64,000 nt of DNA from Acanthosepion esculentum (GCA_964036315.1 OZ038485.1:99937602-100001601), one strand, 5' to 3'; positions 10,626-23,409 are shown, counted from the stretch's first letter. Notes: generated by a model from the letters alone, not told the origin. Numbers and translations: made by a program.

Positions 10626-10630
10626 TTTGT
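10206..10630. repeat. (TA)n tracts around a 22-bp-armed hairpin
   Basis: (TA)n tracts occupy about 10358-10407 and 10549-10622. Between them 10406-10427 and 10438-10459 are perfect inverted arms of 22 bp with a 10-base loop. The following TCTGCTCTACTCTGTATTG resembles sequence at 30320-30345 that also adjoins (TA)n. Confidence 0.85.
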
Positions 10631-11599
10631 TATTGCTTGCCAACTTATTTAGATCATTGTGAAATGTTTTGGGTAAAGTGGTTTATTAATTTTTTTGTGA
10701 TTTTGTTTGAATAAAATATGCCATACATGTCATACAAGGTATAATCTCTACTCAGAGGCATGCTGTGCCATGTCAGTGACGAGGCTTATTTGTCAAGGTT
10801 ACCTATGGAGTCAAGCTCTTTTTATTTGTGTGTTTTTTTCTTTGTAGTGTTTCGTGGGGATGTAAATTATTTATAGGAAAGGGATTTGTCCAAGTGTTCT
10901 CTCACGCAATTGTTTTGCCATCTGTCAATAATTTTTGTCATGTTTGTACCTGACGCATTTATCAAGATATCTGCCAAGGAGAACTGGATTCATGCCTTGT
11001 CAGGAGTGTATAAAATAGCAAGTGAGTGGGTGTATCGTACTTCTGAATTCGCTTCTTCATCATTTTTCTTTTCACATTTTTTTCTTAAATAATGTTTTAC
11101 ATTTTTGTACAAAGCCTGGACCTGCTAAGCCTTGGGACGCGGTACGAACTGACTTGTTCGACATCCGACCGACATGAAGAGACCGTGTATTTCTACGCTA
11201 CCGTCTTCAGCGGTTTTTGCTACGCCAGGCCGCTCCACATCGAGTAATTTCAGTTCAGGTGTTTTTTCCTGTTTTTTTTTTATTGTTATTAATAGATATT
11301 TTTTTTTTGCTCTGCTGTCTTCACAGCATACTTTTAGGATTTTATTAATTTTAATTTTTATTTTTTTATAAATAATATTCCGCTATGATTAGTAGAAACT
11401 ACTTTTTCTTCTCTAAAAAAGAAAAAAAAACGTTTTTTTTTTTTTCATTTTCCAGAAAAGGACAAAAATATATATAAAAAAAATATTCTGCTTTTTCTCA
11501 ACTCCTCGTTCCTTTAAATAAAATTCTACATTCACTCAAATAATTCAACCTCTCAGATGTCATTCTTCCTCGTATATCTTCTTTATTTTTCTCGTCTTT

Positions 11600-11600
<1 letters not shown>
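10631..11600. other. Unrecognised AT-rich sequence
   Basis: I see T-rich runs but no repeat family, RNA gene or coding signal. Confidence 0.45.
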
Positions 11601-12251
<651 letters not shown>

Positions 12252-12393
12252 CGATGAATTCTTTACGGCCATGATTCAGTCTTTGGGAAAATTGTCAAGA
12301 ACTTAATGAAACGCCTTCATCTTTTGACTATTTTTCCAATTCCATAAATCTTTTCGTTATTTCTACTCTGGTTTTCTGGTCCCCGTCACACGC

Positions 12394-12561
<168 letters not shown>

Positions 12562-12889
12562 GTTTCTTCTGATTCCGTCTTCTTTATCTATCTCCGATCG
12601 ATATTCGAAAAAATGCAAAGACATCTGTTCTTTCTTCTCTGCCACGGTCTATTCGATTCCTGTTCTGGTTTAATTCAGATTAATAGAATGAGAATGTCAG
12701 GGCATCATAGATTTTGTAGCGGACGATAATACGCAAGCAAGCAAAGATAATGAATGAGAAAGATTTACAAGAATGAATATAAAATACAGCGAAAACGTTT
12801 TTTATGGCTTATGCAATATTTTTTTTAAAGAGGATTACTTAATAAGCTTGCATCTTCTTGTACCCAGTCGCGATGGGACTAGCTTGGTA

Positions 12890-13022
12890 TAGAAAGAAAG
12901 AAAGAAAAAGAAAGAAAGGGAAAAGAAAGAAAGAAAGAAAAAAGAAAAAGAAAAGAAAAATAGAAAGAAAAAATAAAAATAAAGAAATAAAGAAAAAAGA
13001 AATAAAGAAAAAAGAAAGAAAG
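12890..13022. repeat. GAAA-rich purine tract
   Basis: The plus strand is almost entirely purine (GAAA and derivatives). About 80 bp downstream the composition switches to a pyrimidine-rich belt, so purine strand bias flips at about 13050-13100. Confidence 0.9.
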
Positions 13023-13099
13023 GATGAAAGGCTTGCAGACTGAATATGATATCTGTTCATTGATTCATTTGATTCTAGTTTGCTTAAGGCTTTTTATGT

Positions 13100-15680
13100 T
13101 TTTACTTTCCTTTTTCCTTTTCTTTATTTTGTCTCTCTTCTTTCTCTTCTGCGATTTCTTTCTTTTTTTCCCTTTCTTTCTCTTTCTTTTCATCGTTTGT
13201 CTCGTTTCGTTCCTCGTATAAGTTCTCCCCACTCCCTGTTTATATTTCATTTTATCTATTTTTTTCTCATCTTCCTTTTTGTATTTCTTGCTGTCTACAT
13301 TTCATATTTCTTTTTCTTTCGTATTACTTTTGTTTTTCTTGTTTTTTCTTTGTTTCGCTTGTATTCTGCATTTTCTTTCCTCATCTTTTATCCTTTCTTT
13401 TTCTTTCTTCCCTTCCCTTTTGACTCCTTTTGAATTTTTCTATGGCTTCCATTTCGATTTATTCGTGAAAGTTTCTTCCTTTCTTCATTCCTAATCTTCC
13501 GTCCCCCTTTCTTTATGTATTTTTCTGTCTTTCATCTTTCTTTCTTTCTTTCTTTCTTTTTTCTTTTTTCTTTATTTCTTTCTTTCTTCCATTGTTTTTT
13601 TAATTCTTTCTTTTTATATTTCTTTCATCCTTTCTTCTTTCTTTCTTTCTATCTTTCTTTCTTTCTTTCTTCCATTGTTTCTTTTTTTATTGTTTCTTTC
13701 TATATTTCTTTCATCGTTTCTTCTTTTTTTTCTTTCATCCTTTCTTCTTTCTTTTCATTCTTTTCTTTCTTTTCTTTCTTTCTGTTTCTTTCTTTCTTTC
13801 ACCCTTTCTTTCTTTATTTCTGTCTCTCCTTTCTTTCTTTCTTTCTTTCATCCATTGTATCTTTTTTATTCTTTCTTTCTATATTTCTTTCTTTCATTCT
13901 TTCTTTCTTTTCTTTCTTTATTTCATTCTTTCTCTTTCTTTCTTTCTTTCTTTCTTTCTCTCCTTTCTTTCTTTCTTTCTTTCTTTCATCCATTATATAT
14001 TTTTTTATTCTTTCTTTCTCTATTTCTTTCTTTCATTCTTTCTTCTTTCTTTTCTTTCTTTCTGTTTCTTTCTTTCTTTCATCCTTTCTTTCTTTCTTTC
14101 TTTTCTTTCTTTCTTTCATTCTTTCTGTTTCTTTCTTTCTTTCATCCTTTCTTTCTTCCTTTCTTTCTTTCATCCTTTCTTTCTTTATTTCTTTCCTTTC
14201 TTTCTTTTACTTCCTTTCGTTCGGTTTCTTTTTTTATCTTTCTTATTATCATGTCTTCATAAATAAAGAATGTCGTTCTTAATTCTATTTCTCTTTCGAT
14301 TTGTCACAATTTTCTTTACGTTTGTAACTTTTTCTCTGCCGATTTTGTTTTCTTATCCATTTTTCTATTTTTGTTTATTTTTCTTTCTTGGAATTGTTTT
14401 CTTTTTTATAGAGGTTTGTTTACATTTCCTCCTTCGATTTGTTTACTTTTCCTCTTTCCGATTTTGTTTATTTTTTCTTTTTGTTTACTTTTCTCTTCTT
14501 TTTCTTGTTTACGTTTTCTCTCGAATTGTTTACATTTTTCGCTTTTTCCTTCAACTTGTTTCACTTTGTCTCTTACTATTTGTTAGACTTTTCTCTTTTT
14601 TGAGTTTTGTTTACTTTACTTTTTCCTCCTTCGACATGGTTAATTTTTCATTGTTGATTTTTGGTTTACGTTTCCGCTTTTCAATCTGCTGATATTTTTT
14701 TTCTTTTCGAAGTTTGTTTATGTTTAATTTTTCGCTTTCGATTTTTTAAAGTTTTCCTTTTTTCGATTTGTTAACCTTTTTTTCCTTTTATTTCTACCCT
14801 AACCCTAACCCTGCCGAGAATGTTTTTCTCCTTCGGTTTGTTTACTTTTTCCCGTCATTCATATCTTATCTCTTTTCTTCTTTATCGTCTTCTTTTCTTT
14901 TCTTTTTTTTTTTTTTGCCTTTCTTGCTTTTTCGTTCGCTTTTCTTTCCTTTGTTTTTCTTTTTTCATACTTTCTTTCTTAGATTTTGTTACTTATTTTC
15001 ATTTTTTCTTTCTGTTTGTCGTCTTTAATCTTTTACCGTTTCCTTCTTTCTTGTACATTTATATCATTTATTTTCCAATCATTTTTTGTCTTTATGAAAG
15101 GGTGCTGAAAAGTGGTCAGCGCAAGCCCCTTCCTGACATTTTATCAAATGACTAAACTGAGAAAGTTGCCGGCAATGAAGTTCTTTTTGGGGTTGAGCAA
15201 AGAATTATTCAGCATAACTTTGTATACATTACTACTTTCCTCCCGATTTAGTTCTTTCTTCTTCCTTCCCTTAGTTTTTTCTTTTTCTTTTTTTCTTTAG
15301 TCTTTCTTTTCTTTTTTTTCTGTTCAGGTTTTGTCGTCTTTTATACTTTATTTTTTTCTTTGTTTTCTTGATTGTTTTATTCATCCTTTCCATCTATGTA
15401 TATTGTTTTCTTTTTATTTTAGGCTCAAAATGTCTTTCTTTCCAATTATCTGTTATTTTCGTCTCTGTTCCCGTTAATATCTATTTATTTTCATCTTTTT
15501 CTGTCTTTCATTCTCTCTTTCTTTTTCTTCTTTCCATCTATGTTTTCATCTTTGTTTCCCTCTCTCTTTTTAGTTTCCTCTTTTTTCTTCCCGTCTTTGT
15601 CTTATATTCATTCTTCTTTGCCTCTTTCTTTCGCTTATATTCTTTTAGCGCTCATTCACCTTTTCTTTTCATCTTTTTGT
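13100..15680. repeat. Pyrimidine-rich belt with a (CTTT)n core
   Basis: The densest (CTTT)n lies at about 13535-14230, built of blocks such as TTTCTTTCATCCTTTCTT. Outside it, 14280-14760 carries a weak repeat in which TTTCGATTTGTTTAC-like phrases recur about every 25-45 bp. Open frames up to 255 codons made only of Phe, Leu and Ser are products of this composition and exist in all three frames. Confidence 0.9.
14795..14812 (-). repeat. Short interstitial TTAGGG-type telomere-like repeat
   Basis: TACCCTAACCCTAACCCT contains nearly three copies of the CCCTAA unit, the complement of the animal telomere repeat. It lies in a pyrimidine-rich belt, where chance occurrence is likelier than usual. 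Confidence 0.5.
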
Positions 15681-16160
15681 TGTAATCTAAAAAGGGTTAC
15701 TGAATAAGGAATGACCAAACGGATGTCGCAAATGAAATGGTAGTGTTTATTACAACAACAAAATACAATACTCGCCAGCGACGTGAAGTAGGTAAACCAC
15801 TACTAATGCTGGACTACTTAGACAGCATATTACCCTCACTTACAATAGTGTCGAACGTATTTACGTGGATTGAGACATAGCCATTAGTGTTCATAGGTAT
15901 GATATATAAGACTTTCTTTCTTTCTTTTGCAACTTAGAAAAGGTTACTGAATGAGGAATAAGCAAAACGGAGGTTGGAAATGAAATGGTAATCTTTATAA
16001 CATCAACAAAATGCAATACTCGCCAGCGGCGTGAAATAGGTAAGCCACTGCTAGTGGTGGACTACATAGACAGCAGATTACCCCCACTTACGTGTCCAAC
16101 GTATTTATGAGGATTGGGATATAACCATTAGTGTTCATAGGTACGGTATATAACAGTTTT
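15681..16160. repeat. Tandem duplication of a ~245-bp unit
   Basis: Two units share GGTTACTGAAT.AGGAAT at the start, AATACTCGCCAGCG.CGTGAA in the middle and ACCATTAGTGTTCATAGGTA near the end. Unit 1 is about 15681-15925 and unit 2 about 15937-16157, separated by a few CTTT repeats. A diverged minus-strand third copy lies at about 56685-56815. The family is unidentified; a SINE or MITE tail is possible. Confidence 0.85.
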
Positions 16161-16199
16161 CATCTTTATATCTTTTTCTCTCCAGGTTTTCGTCTTTGC

Positions 16200-16331
16200 T
16201 TTTTCTTCCGTTTTTCTTTCCTTTCTTTTTTTTTTTTCATTCTTTATCCGGGTCTCAGTTTTTCATTTTTTATCATTTTCTTACTTTTAGATTTCTGCAT
16301 TTTTTTGTGTGATCCTAACTTTTTCATTCCC

Positions 16332-16389
<58 letters not shown>

Positions 16390-16400
16390 CATTTTCCCAT
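16200..16400. repeat. Pyrimidine tract with (CTTT)n
   Basis: A clean (CTTT)n of about 60 bp at 16328-16387 lies within a T-rich stretch. Confidence 0.9.
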
Positions 16401-16611
16401 ATTCCAAATACAATACTTTTCATTACCTCAACTATTTCCTTATCTTCGCCTTAGGATCAATGTGAACCAGCGTGTAAATTTCATACATTATTTCTTTGTA
16501 TTCTTTAATTTCGCCATTTTTCCGTCTTGTATCTTATCCCGAAAATAGCAAATAAGGCAAACTATGTTATTAACCTATTTATTTATAAACATGCATACAA
16601 TTATTCGCACG

Positions 16612-16620
16612 CACACACAC

Positions 16621-16700
<80 letters not shown>

Positions 16701-16735
16701 TATATATTAGCACCCATATATATATATATATTGTT
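16612..16735. repeat. (CA)n and (TA)n microsatellite next to SINE B
   Basis: Mostly (TA)n, with a short AATATA interruption. It ends directly at the tail of the minus-strand SINE B copy. Confidence 0.95.
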
Positions 16736-16736
16736 A

Positions 16737-16980
16737 AATATTATGAAATGGACAAAGTCCGACAATTATTTTTAAGACATTTTTATGTTTATACATTCTT
16801 TTTATAGATACAAATATTTAAGTAAATGCTCTGTTTTATAATAACCAGTATTAAACAACATTTACCAGCCTGAATGTCCTAGAAATTTTTATAGAAAATA
16901 TTCGTTCTCCGACAGGAATCGAACCTGTATCCTATACGGAACCGTCATATAGCCTGACGTGCCTTAACCGGAGGGCATAT
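16737..16980 (-). mobile_element. tRNA-derived SINE, family B, copy 1
   Basis: On the minus strand the tRNA-like head reads ...GGCTATATGACGGTTCCG, then AGGATACAGGTTCGATTCC as the B box, then CTGTCGGAGAAC. A tail with AACAGAGCATTTACTTAAAT follows. The copy at 39060-39280 has the same order on the plus strand. The 3' tail runs into (TA)n. Confidence 0.8.
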
Positions 16981-17075
16981 ATTTTTTCTTTTTAAGATTT
17001 CTCGGATATACTGTTTAATAAATAAATAAATAAAAACAGAGCATCGACTCAAATATGTTTATCCATTAAAAATAA

Positions 17076-17079
<4 letters not shown>

Positions 17080-17171
<92 letters not shown>
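17080..17171. repeat. (TA)n microsatellite
   Basis: About 90 bp of uninterrupted TA dinucleotides. Confidence 0.97.
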
Positions 17172-17173
<2 letters not shown>

Positions 17174-17377
17174 TTACATATGAATGAATTTTAATTGTAC
17201 CCCAATTTCCTCCTTGACAAATTCCATGGAGCTTGTCAATACCCAAACGTTTGATAAAAAAAAATGAATCGTAACGTTTCTTTAAAAATTAAAATTAAAA
17301 GTCATAAAAAGAAAGAGAAAAAAAATGGAAATAGGGGATCATTTGGATTACAAACCCACAGATTTTGACCTATTTAT

Positions 17378-17522
17378 ATATATATATATATGTATATGTG
17401 TGTGTGTGTGTGTACATATAAATATATGTATGTGTGTGTGGGTGTGTACATATAAATATATATGTGTGTGTCTGTGTGTATGTGTGTGCGTGTGTATATG
17501 TGTGTGTGTGTGTGTGTGCAAA
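17378..17522. repeat. (TA)n/(TG)n compound microsatellite
   Basis: TATG/TGTG blocks alternate with ACATATAAATATA, a phrase present twice 45-50 bp apart, so the tract contains a short internal duplication. Confidence 0.92.
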
Positions 17523-17644
17523 TTTAGATATAACGAAAATATATCTGTAATAACAATATAAATCAAAGGTGAAATTAATTTTTCGTCAAGTATATCAATT
17601 TGAGATCAAAGTTTTGGTTCAAATTATTGATTTCATCTTGAAAG

Positions 17645-17658
17645 TTATTATTATTATT

Positions 17659-17716
<58 letters not shown>

Positions 17717-17760
17717 GTAATAATAATAATAATATTAATAATTATTATTATTATTATTAT
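17645..17760. repeat. (ATT)n/(AAT)n microsatellite with mirrored strand sense
   Basis: The tract opens with TTATTATTATT, continues as a long (AAT)n and closes with ATTATTATTATT. The two ends are reverse complements of the middle, so it can fold into alternative hairpins. Confidence 0.92.
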
Positions 17761-17769
17761 GCACCTAAA

Positions 17770-18590
17770 AATAAAATAAAATTTGGTCTATAAATGTCGT
17801 CCATCTTATCCGTTTGAAGACTTATCTTTTCTTTTTTTTGCCTGTTTTTTCTTTCGTTCAAATTGCATCTATCACTGTCACAAATGGAGAAAAAAAAATT
17901 TAAAAAAGTATGACTTCCTCTAACTTTGAAGCGATTTTTTCCAAGTAACATTCAATTCTTTCTTCGCTGTATTTTTTTTTTTATTTTATTTTCCAAATTT
18001 TTTTTTTTTTTCGGTATTTCCACTTCCCCCGTTTCTTCAGCCTTTCATCTTTTTTTTCTTTTCACCCAGATCCATAATCCCTAATTTTCTCGTGTTTTCT
18101 CGCGTTGCAGTGGTTAAATCTTTGTATGAAAGCTGTCAAAGTGCGTGACAGCAAGTAATTGATGACTTCCAACGCGTACCGTATCTTTATGATCATTAAC
18201 GAGAGGGCCACATATCCACAAGTGTTGTTATGTATACTACTTGAGATTTTGTCAGTTTCTTTCTATACCAGGGTGCTGCCTTCTTTGGAAACATGGTTTG
18301 GAATATCTAGCTTTTAATTCCTTATTATTGGCGAAAAAAAAAAGCTTAAAATGTTGACTAAGCATATCACAAATGCTGACGATCGGCAAATATTTCCATA
18401 TGATCAGGTTGGTCTTGTAAGAGAAGCCACATAGTATGTGTTTAAGTAATGCTTTGTAAAGCAGACAAACGGATACAGCACTTTAAATGTCAGAAAATAA
18501 TAGCGGCAGGGAGTAGGGTCAATTGTTGTGACGGCCTCTTAAAAGTGTGAAGAATTAAGAAAAAGAACATGCATACATCTACACCAACAT
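17770..18590. other. Unrecognised sequence
   Basis: T-rich runs at 17820-18060, then plain sequence with no identified family, RNA gene or coding signal. Confidence 0.45.
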
Positions 18591-18594
18591 ATAT

Positions 18595-18872
18595 ACATCA
18601 CCGTGTACAATATTTACATTATTCGGACTATTGTCCTCATCTTTGTCGCCATATTTATCACAACGTTTCGGCCGTTGTACGCTCTGGCCTTCTTCAGGTG
18701 GTTGGAATGTCGAACTGAACCCTTTGTTTCGCTCGCTGGTGTAGACTGTTCTAGTTCCACATGCCACGTCTAGTGGATGTCAGTTATCAGTTATTTCCTG
18801 TTAATTCCCCTCTCCAAGTTCTCAACCGCCTTAACCAGGTATTGAACTTATACTATTTTGGTCCTGTCACTT
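18595..18872 (-). mobile_element. Repeat family E, copy 3 (5'-truncated)
   Basis: On the minus strand this copy begins inside the tRNA-like core (after AGTGACAGGACC), continues through the B-box region and the middle, and ends with the complete 3' arm to TCCGAATAATGTAAATA. It lacks the second, inverted arm seen in the fuller copies. Its arm preserves the hammerhead-like motif best in the window. It abuts family T at about 18883. Confidence 0.85.
18646..18713 (-). ncRNA. Hammerhead-ribozyme-like motif (best-preserved copy)
   Basis: Minus-strand order: TCGACAT; TCCAAC; CAC; core CTGAAGA (fits CUGANGA); one extra A; GGCC, a 12-base loop, GGCC (stem II); core GAA; ACGT; T; GTG; ATAAAT; ATGGCGA. 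CAC pairs with GTG, and TCGACAT pairs with ATGGCGA with one mismatch, giving a two-part stem I with an internal loop. Stem III is only ACGT, which is self-complementary, so two molecules could pair. This matches the type-I, minimal-stem-III hammerheads known from Penelope-like elements. The predicted cleavage triplet is GUU. Caveats: the extra A before stem II, and no thermodynamic or covariance test was possible. Confidence 0.55.
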
Positions 18873-18882
18873 TTTGTCAATT

Positions 18883-19330
18883 ATTGCCCGGGCATATGGG
18901 CTCGGTTTTGCCCAGCATTAAAAATCGGCCTTGTGCTACATACTGCCTCGAGGGAAGGTAAAATAAATAACATTGCTTCGGCAATTGGTTGGAGATTCGT
19001 CTCGACCTGTGCTGCTCGAACTCTCTGCCTTCGGACGGAGAGGAACCTAGACAAGGCTTTGCCGAAGGGTAGAGTCACGTCTGGGGTGGTAGACAGCTAC
19101 CCAAGCCCATGTATACAGGGTCTACGGGGAATGTTTACCCGATCCTACGTGCTCGGTTTCGCCCAGCATTAAAAAACGGCCTTGTGCCACATCCTACCTC
19201 GCGGAGAGGTGAGGTAAATAACCTTTCTTCGGGAATTAGCTGGAGATTCGTCTCCAGCTGTGCTGATCAAACTCTCTGCCTCTGGACAGAGAGGATCTCC
19301 AGACGAGGCTATGTATATTTCCAAGAGGGT
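18883..19330 (+). repeat. GC-rich tandem repeat, family T, about two units
   Basis: CGGCCTTGTGC.ACAT recurs at 18926 and 19177, a period of about 251 bp. Each unit has three successive predicted hairpins. H1 in unit 2 is AGCTGGAGA-TTCG-TCTCCAGCT, a perfect 9-bp stem on a TTCG loop. H2 is CTCTCTG...CGGAGAG in unit 1 and CTCTCTG...CAGAGAG in unit 2. H3 is AGAC...TTTGCC-GAAG-GGTAGA...GTCT in unit 1. The phrase around CGGCCTTGTGCCACATC is shared with SINE A, so the repeat may have captured a SINE segment. No coding potential is evident. Confidence 0.75.
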
Positions 19331-19436
19331 AATACGAGAAGGGTTTCGCTTAAAGTCACGTTTCAGAATTTGCTTGATCGGCAAGGCTGCACCATGGCCG
19401 AGGCGGTTAAGATACGTCAGATCAAACGAAGGCAAA

Positions 19437-19437
<1 letters not shown>

Positions 19438-19493
<56 letters not shown>

Positions 19494-19497
19494 ATGC

Positions 19498-19539
<42 letters not shown>

Positions 19540-19540
19540 C
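19438..19540. repeat. (TA)n/(TG)n microsatellite
   Basis: (TA)n to about 19520, then (TG)n. The next bases (19540-19560) resemble the reverse complement of the Penelope-like tail near 50070-50090. Confidence 0.93.
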
Positions 19541-19679
19541 ATTAAAGACGACAGACAAGTTCATGCGATTAAACATTTTATTTAATTTTTCTTGTGTTTG
19601 ATTATATGCTTTCTTTCTTGGACACAATAATATTTCTTTAATAAAACTTATATTAATGCAGTATTGATGCCTAAATACA

Positions 19680-19714
19680 CAATATATATCTATATATATA
19701 TATCTATATATCTA

Positions 19715-19780
<66 letters not shown>
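19680..19780. repeat. (TA)n tract, left part of a split microsatellite
   Basis: The tract continues at 20673-20777 on the other side of the mariner element, so the transposon inserted into an existing TA array or the array grew at its TA target. Confidence 0.95.
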
Positions 19781-20837
<1,057 letters not shown>

Positions 20838-21328
20838 AAATCTCTTTATGTGTGTGCGTAAGAACGTATTTTTATAAATCTATCCATACCGATGTTTAAT
20901 ATATATATTAACTGATACGATGTTTAATATATATATTAACTGATACAACGAAAATTAAAAATTAAAAATTGAACCCTCTACCACCCCTTGTCTAGATGAA
21001 TGGATTTATCGGTAACCTTGGAAACCCTCAAACTATGAATCTTTCCTGTGCCGTTAACAACCGTAAATTTTAAAAATTAAGTTACTCCAAAATTAGCTTG
21101 ATGAGGAAATGGAACTAATGTCTTTGGTTTAATAACAAAATTAAATTCAGGGGCTTTAGCTTCCATTTCTGAAACATGGTTATCACTGTGTAGCGGTAAA
21201 ACCATATTTTAAATCTATTAATTTATTATATTAATGCTCTGTAAATTTAAATTTACATCGAGCACTATTGTGTAAAAATAAAAATATCTATAAGAACACC
21301 GGATTTTATATCTTACTGTTCTTTCCTT

Positions 21329-21398
<70 letters not shown>

Positions 21399-21955
21399 CA
21401 AGTGAGTGTGTGGGTCTGTGTATATGTTTAGGTCTAATTTGTGTTCGTGTGTGTAAATTCTGAAGAACCAACCGGACCTATCACACTTCTAATTCTGCGT
21501 GCTATACATAACATATTTCTTGCGTAAACTTTCAAAATGTTTCATACTTCTGGGTCAGCTGTAAGCGGACCACCCGCGGGTATCCGATAAATGGAATCGG
21601 GCAGATACTGGAAGGAGAACAGTTGGTGGAGATTAGATCTGGAACCCTTGTAAATGGCGGACAGTGTCGACTGTCGAGGTGTTGGGTGTGGCGAAAATTA
21701 AAAAAAAAAGGTTTCTGATGGAATTAAGCCCGACTTTAATAGTCCTAGTTTAAGTGCCGATGAGCTACGACGGCAGAATTTTACTCGGACGGGATTGATT
21801 GGCAAGGTGAAATCTCCTTGAAAAATCGCGTTAAATAAAACACCAAAAACACAATTAAAACAAGAAAGACATCTTCACGAGCTATATCGAACCAATTTTT
21901 CCTTCTTGGTGCTTCAGTCTTGGAATATCCATATAAAGATTTCTTGACTTGAAAA
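20838..21955. other. Mostly unrecognised; (TA)n and a 28-bp direct repeat
   Basis: A 28-bp unit containing GTTTAATATATATATTAACT is present twice at about 20890-20947. (TA)n lies at 21336-21393. The part at 21140-21265 is homologous, in reverse orientation, to 38770-38870, so an unnamed repeat is present. I cannot place 21400-21950. Confidence 0.5.
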
Positions 21956-21959
21956 CAAT

Positions 21960-22420
21960 TTAATGTGCTCCCCCCCCCACTGCAAGACTGTAAAGCCGTT
22001 AAGACAAAAGGGGTTACTGGGTGTGAAAGAATTAGGAAAAGAAACATTAATAATCAACAGAAAGAGAAAAGATTAATCAGAGGGATAGTAGGTAGCGATT
22101 GACATTGCATTTAAATTTCGGTAGATTAAAGTTGGCTGAAAAGAATGCAACCGGAAGGGAGTTCCACAAGCGAGAAGTGCGAGAAAAGAAACTGTTAGCA
22201 TAGAAATTACGGCTACATCTAGCTCGCTCAACTGTAAGTTGATGAGATCTTGACATCAGTCTAGTACCTCGCTTCAATTAAAAAAATCTAGGTACCATAG
22301 TAAAGAGCTCATACGTACAATTATCACGAATTTACTTATAGAAAAAAAACACAAAGGAACAACCTTACTGTGGCAGAAAAGTCACTGAAGCCGAGCCGCC
22401 AGGTTAGGACCGATAATATT
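21960..22420 (-). pseudogene. Non-LTR retrotransposon 2: reverse transcriptase C-terminus, copy 1
   Basis: A minus-strand frame at 22077-22277 encodes SRSHQLTVERARCSRNFYAN, SFFSRTSRLWNSLP and NFNLPKFKCNVNRYLLSL. The pattern ANSFF.RT..LWNSLP..F......L..FK.NVNR.L is the well-known C-terminal tail of jockey/CR1-type non-LTR reverse transcriptases. About 350 bp upstream extends to ACTGAAGCCGAG, shared with the copy near 32220. It is severely 5'-truncated, as usual for target-primed insertion. Confidence 0.88.
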
Positions 22421-23220
22421 GCTGATTCTTCTTTAGATTTTGTCAAGGAACTCAAGGTAAACAGCAGGGGGCACCGGATCATATGTGGCAGTGAATGGTA
22501 CATTCTGGAGAGAAAAATACGTTCGCACGCCACATTGAATCAACTTTCTTAACAGCTGACCTAACATATGATGTTATTTTAAGTCTCATACATTTAACAA
22601 TATATCTTTGTCTTATTAGTCATTTCTTCACAAGGAAACTTTTGGTATTCATTGGCCGAACAGTTAGCATTACTCTCAGTTGAAATTTATACAATCCTAG
22701 CAGCCATAGCCAGCTAGATGATAAGAGAGAGCGTTCAATTAAAATGGAGTAAAACAGCATCATGTTTAGCTGTAACTGAGTCTATCTTCTTAAATTACTT
22801 TAAAGTACTTTCATTAAAAAAACATTTTGAATTAATGCAGTTTGTGATATAACAGAAAGTAGTCTGTATTTATTCAATCGACGTTAGTCGAGGACATGAA
22901 CGAGTAAAACAGGCAACATGAAGATCCACTTCAGACCACAATTATTTTGGACTTTTTCAAATTCAATTTATCAGTGTGCTACTAGGTTTGTAAAAGAGGA
23001 TACATTTATAAAGAAATTCTTAATTTGATGAAAATCGGCTGAAAGATCAACAAAAATTTTTAAAAAAACAGTAAAAATTGCCATTTTACGCTGTTTTCGC
23101 GAGTTTTCACTGTATAGGTGGACTCGAGTTATCAATTTAAATGACTGTTAAACAATCAACTTATTGCTGGCTACAATTGCATGAAGCGTGTATTATATTG
23201 CTTGAAAACTGAGGGAGATT
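22421..23220. other. Unrecognised AT-rich sequence
   Basis: No recognised element or gene. Confidence 0.45.
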
Positions 23221-23233
23221 TTAGTTTAAAATT

Positions 23234-23298
23234 TGTGTTGAAATCGATTTGTGTTGAAATCGATTTGTGTTGAAATCGATTTGTGTTGAAATCGATTT
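23234..23298 (-). repeat. 17-bp tandem repeat, four copies
   Basis: The unit TGTGTTGAAATCGATTT is repeated four times almost perfectly. On the minus strand its translation is NRFQHKSISTQID-like in several frames, which is a by-product of the repeat. Confidence 0.95.
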
Positions 23299-23409
23299 TT
23301 CGTTTTCGTTGTTTTTCGCTAAACGCAGTGGCGTATAAGTAAAAACGAGGTATCGTTGAACTCGCCATGATGTAAGTAGCCTACATACCGGGTTTGAACT
23401 AAATCGGAG

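Noticed and set aside
13515..14282. 255-codon Phe/Leu/Ser-rich frame and its overlapping 195-codon frame, as possible membrane proteins
   Set aside because: Both are translations of (CTTT)n; similar frames exist in all three phases and on other such tracts, with no other amino-acid complexity.
14795..14812. Chromosome-fusion or telomere relic
   Set aside because: Fewer than three CCCTAA units inside a pyrimidine-rich belt; chance is adequate.
22970..22990. CTAGT at 22981 as the 3' end of the minus-strand Helitron starting at 23613
   Set aside because: No GC hairpin lies next to it and the following base is not T.
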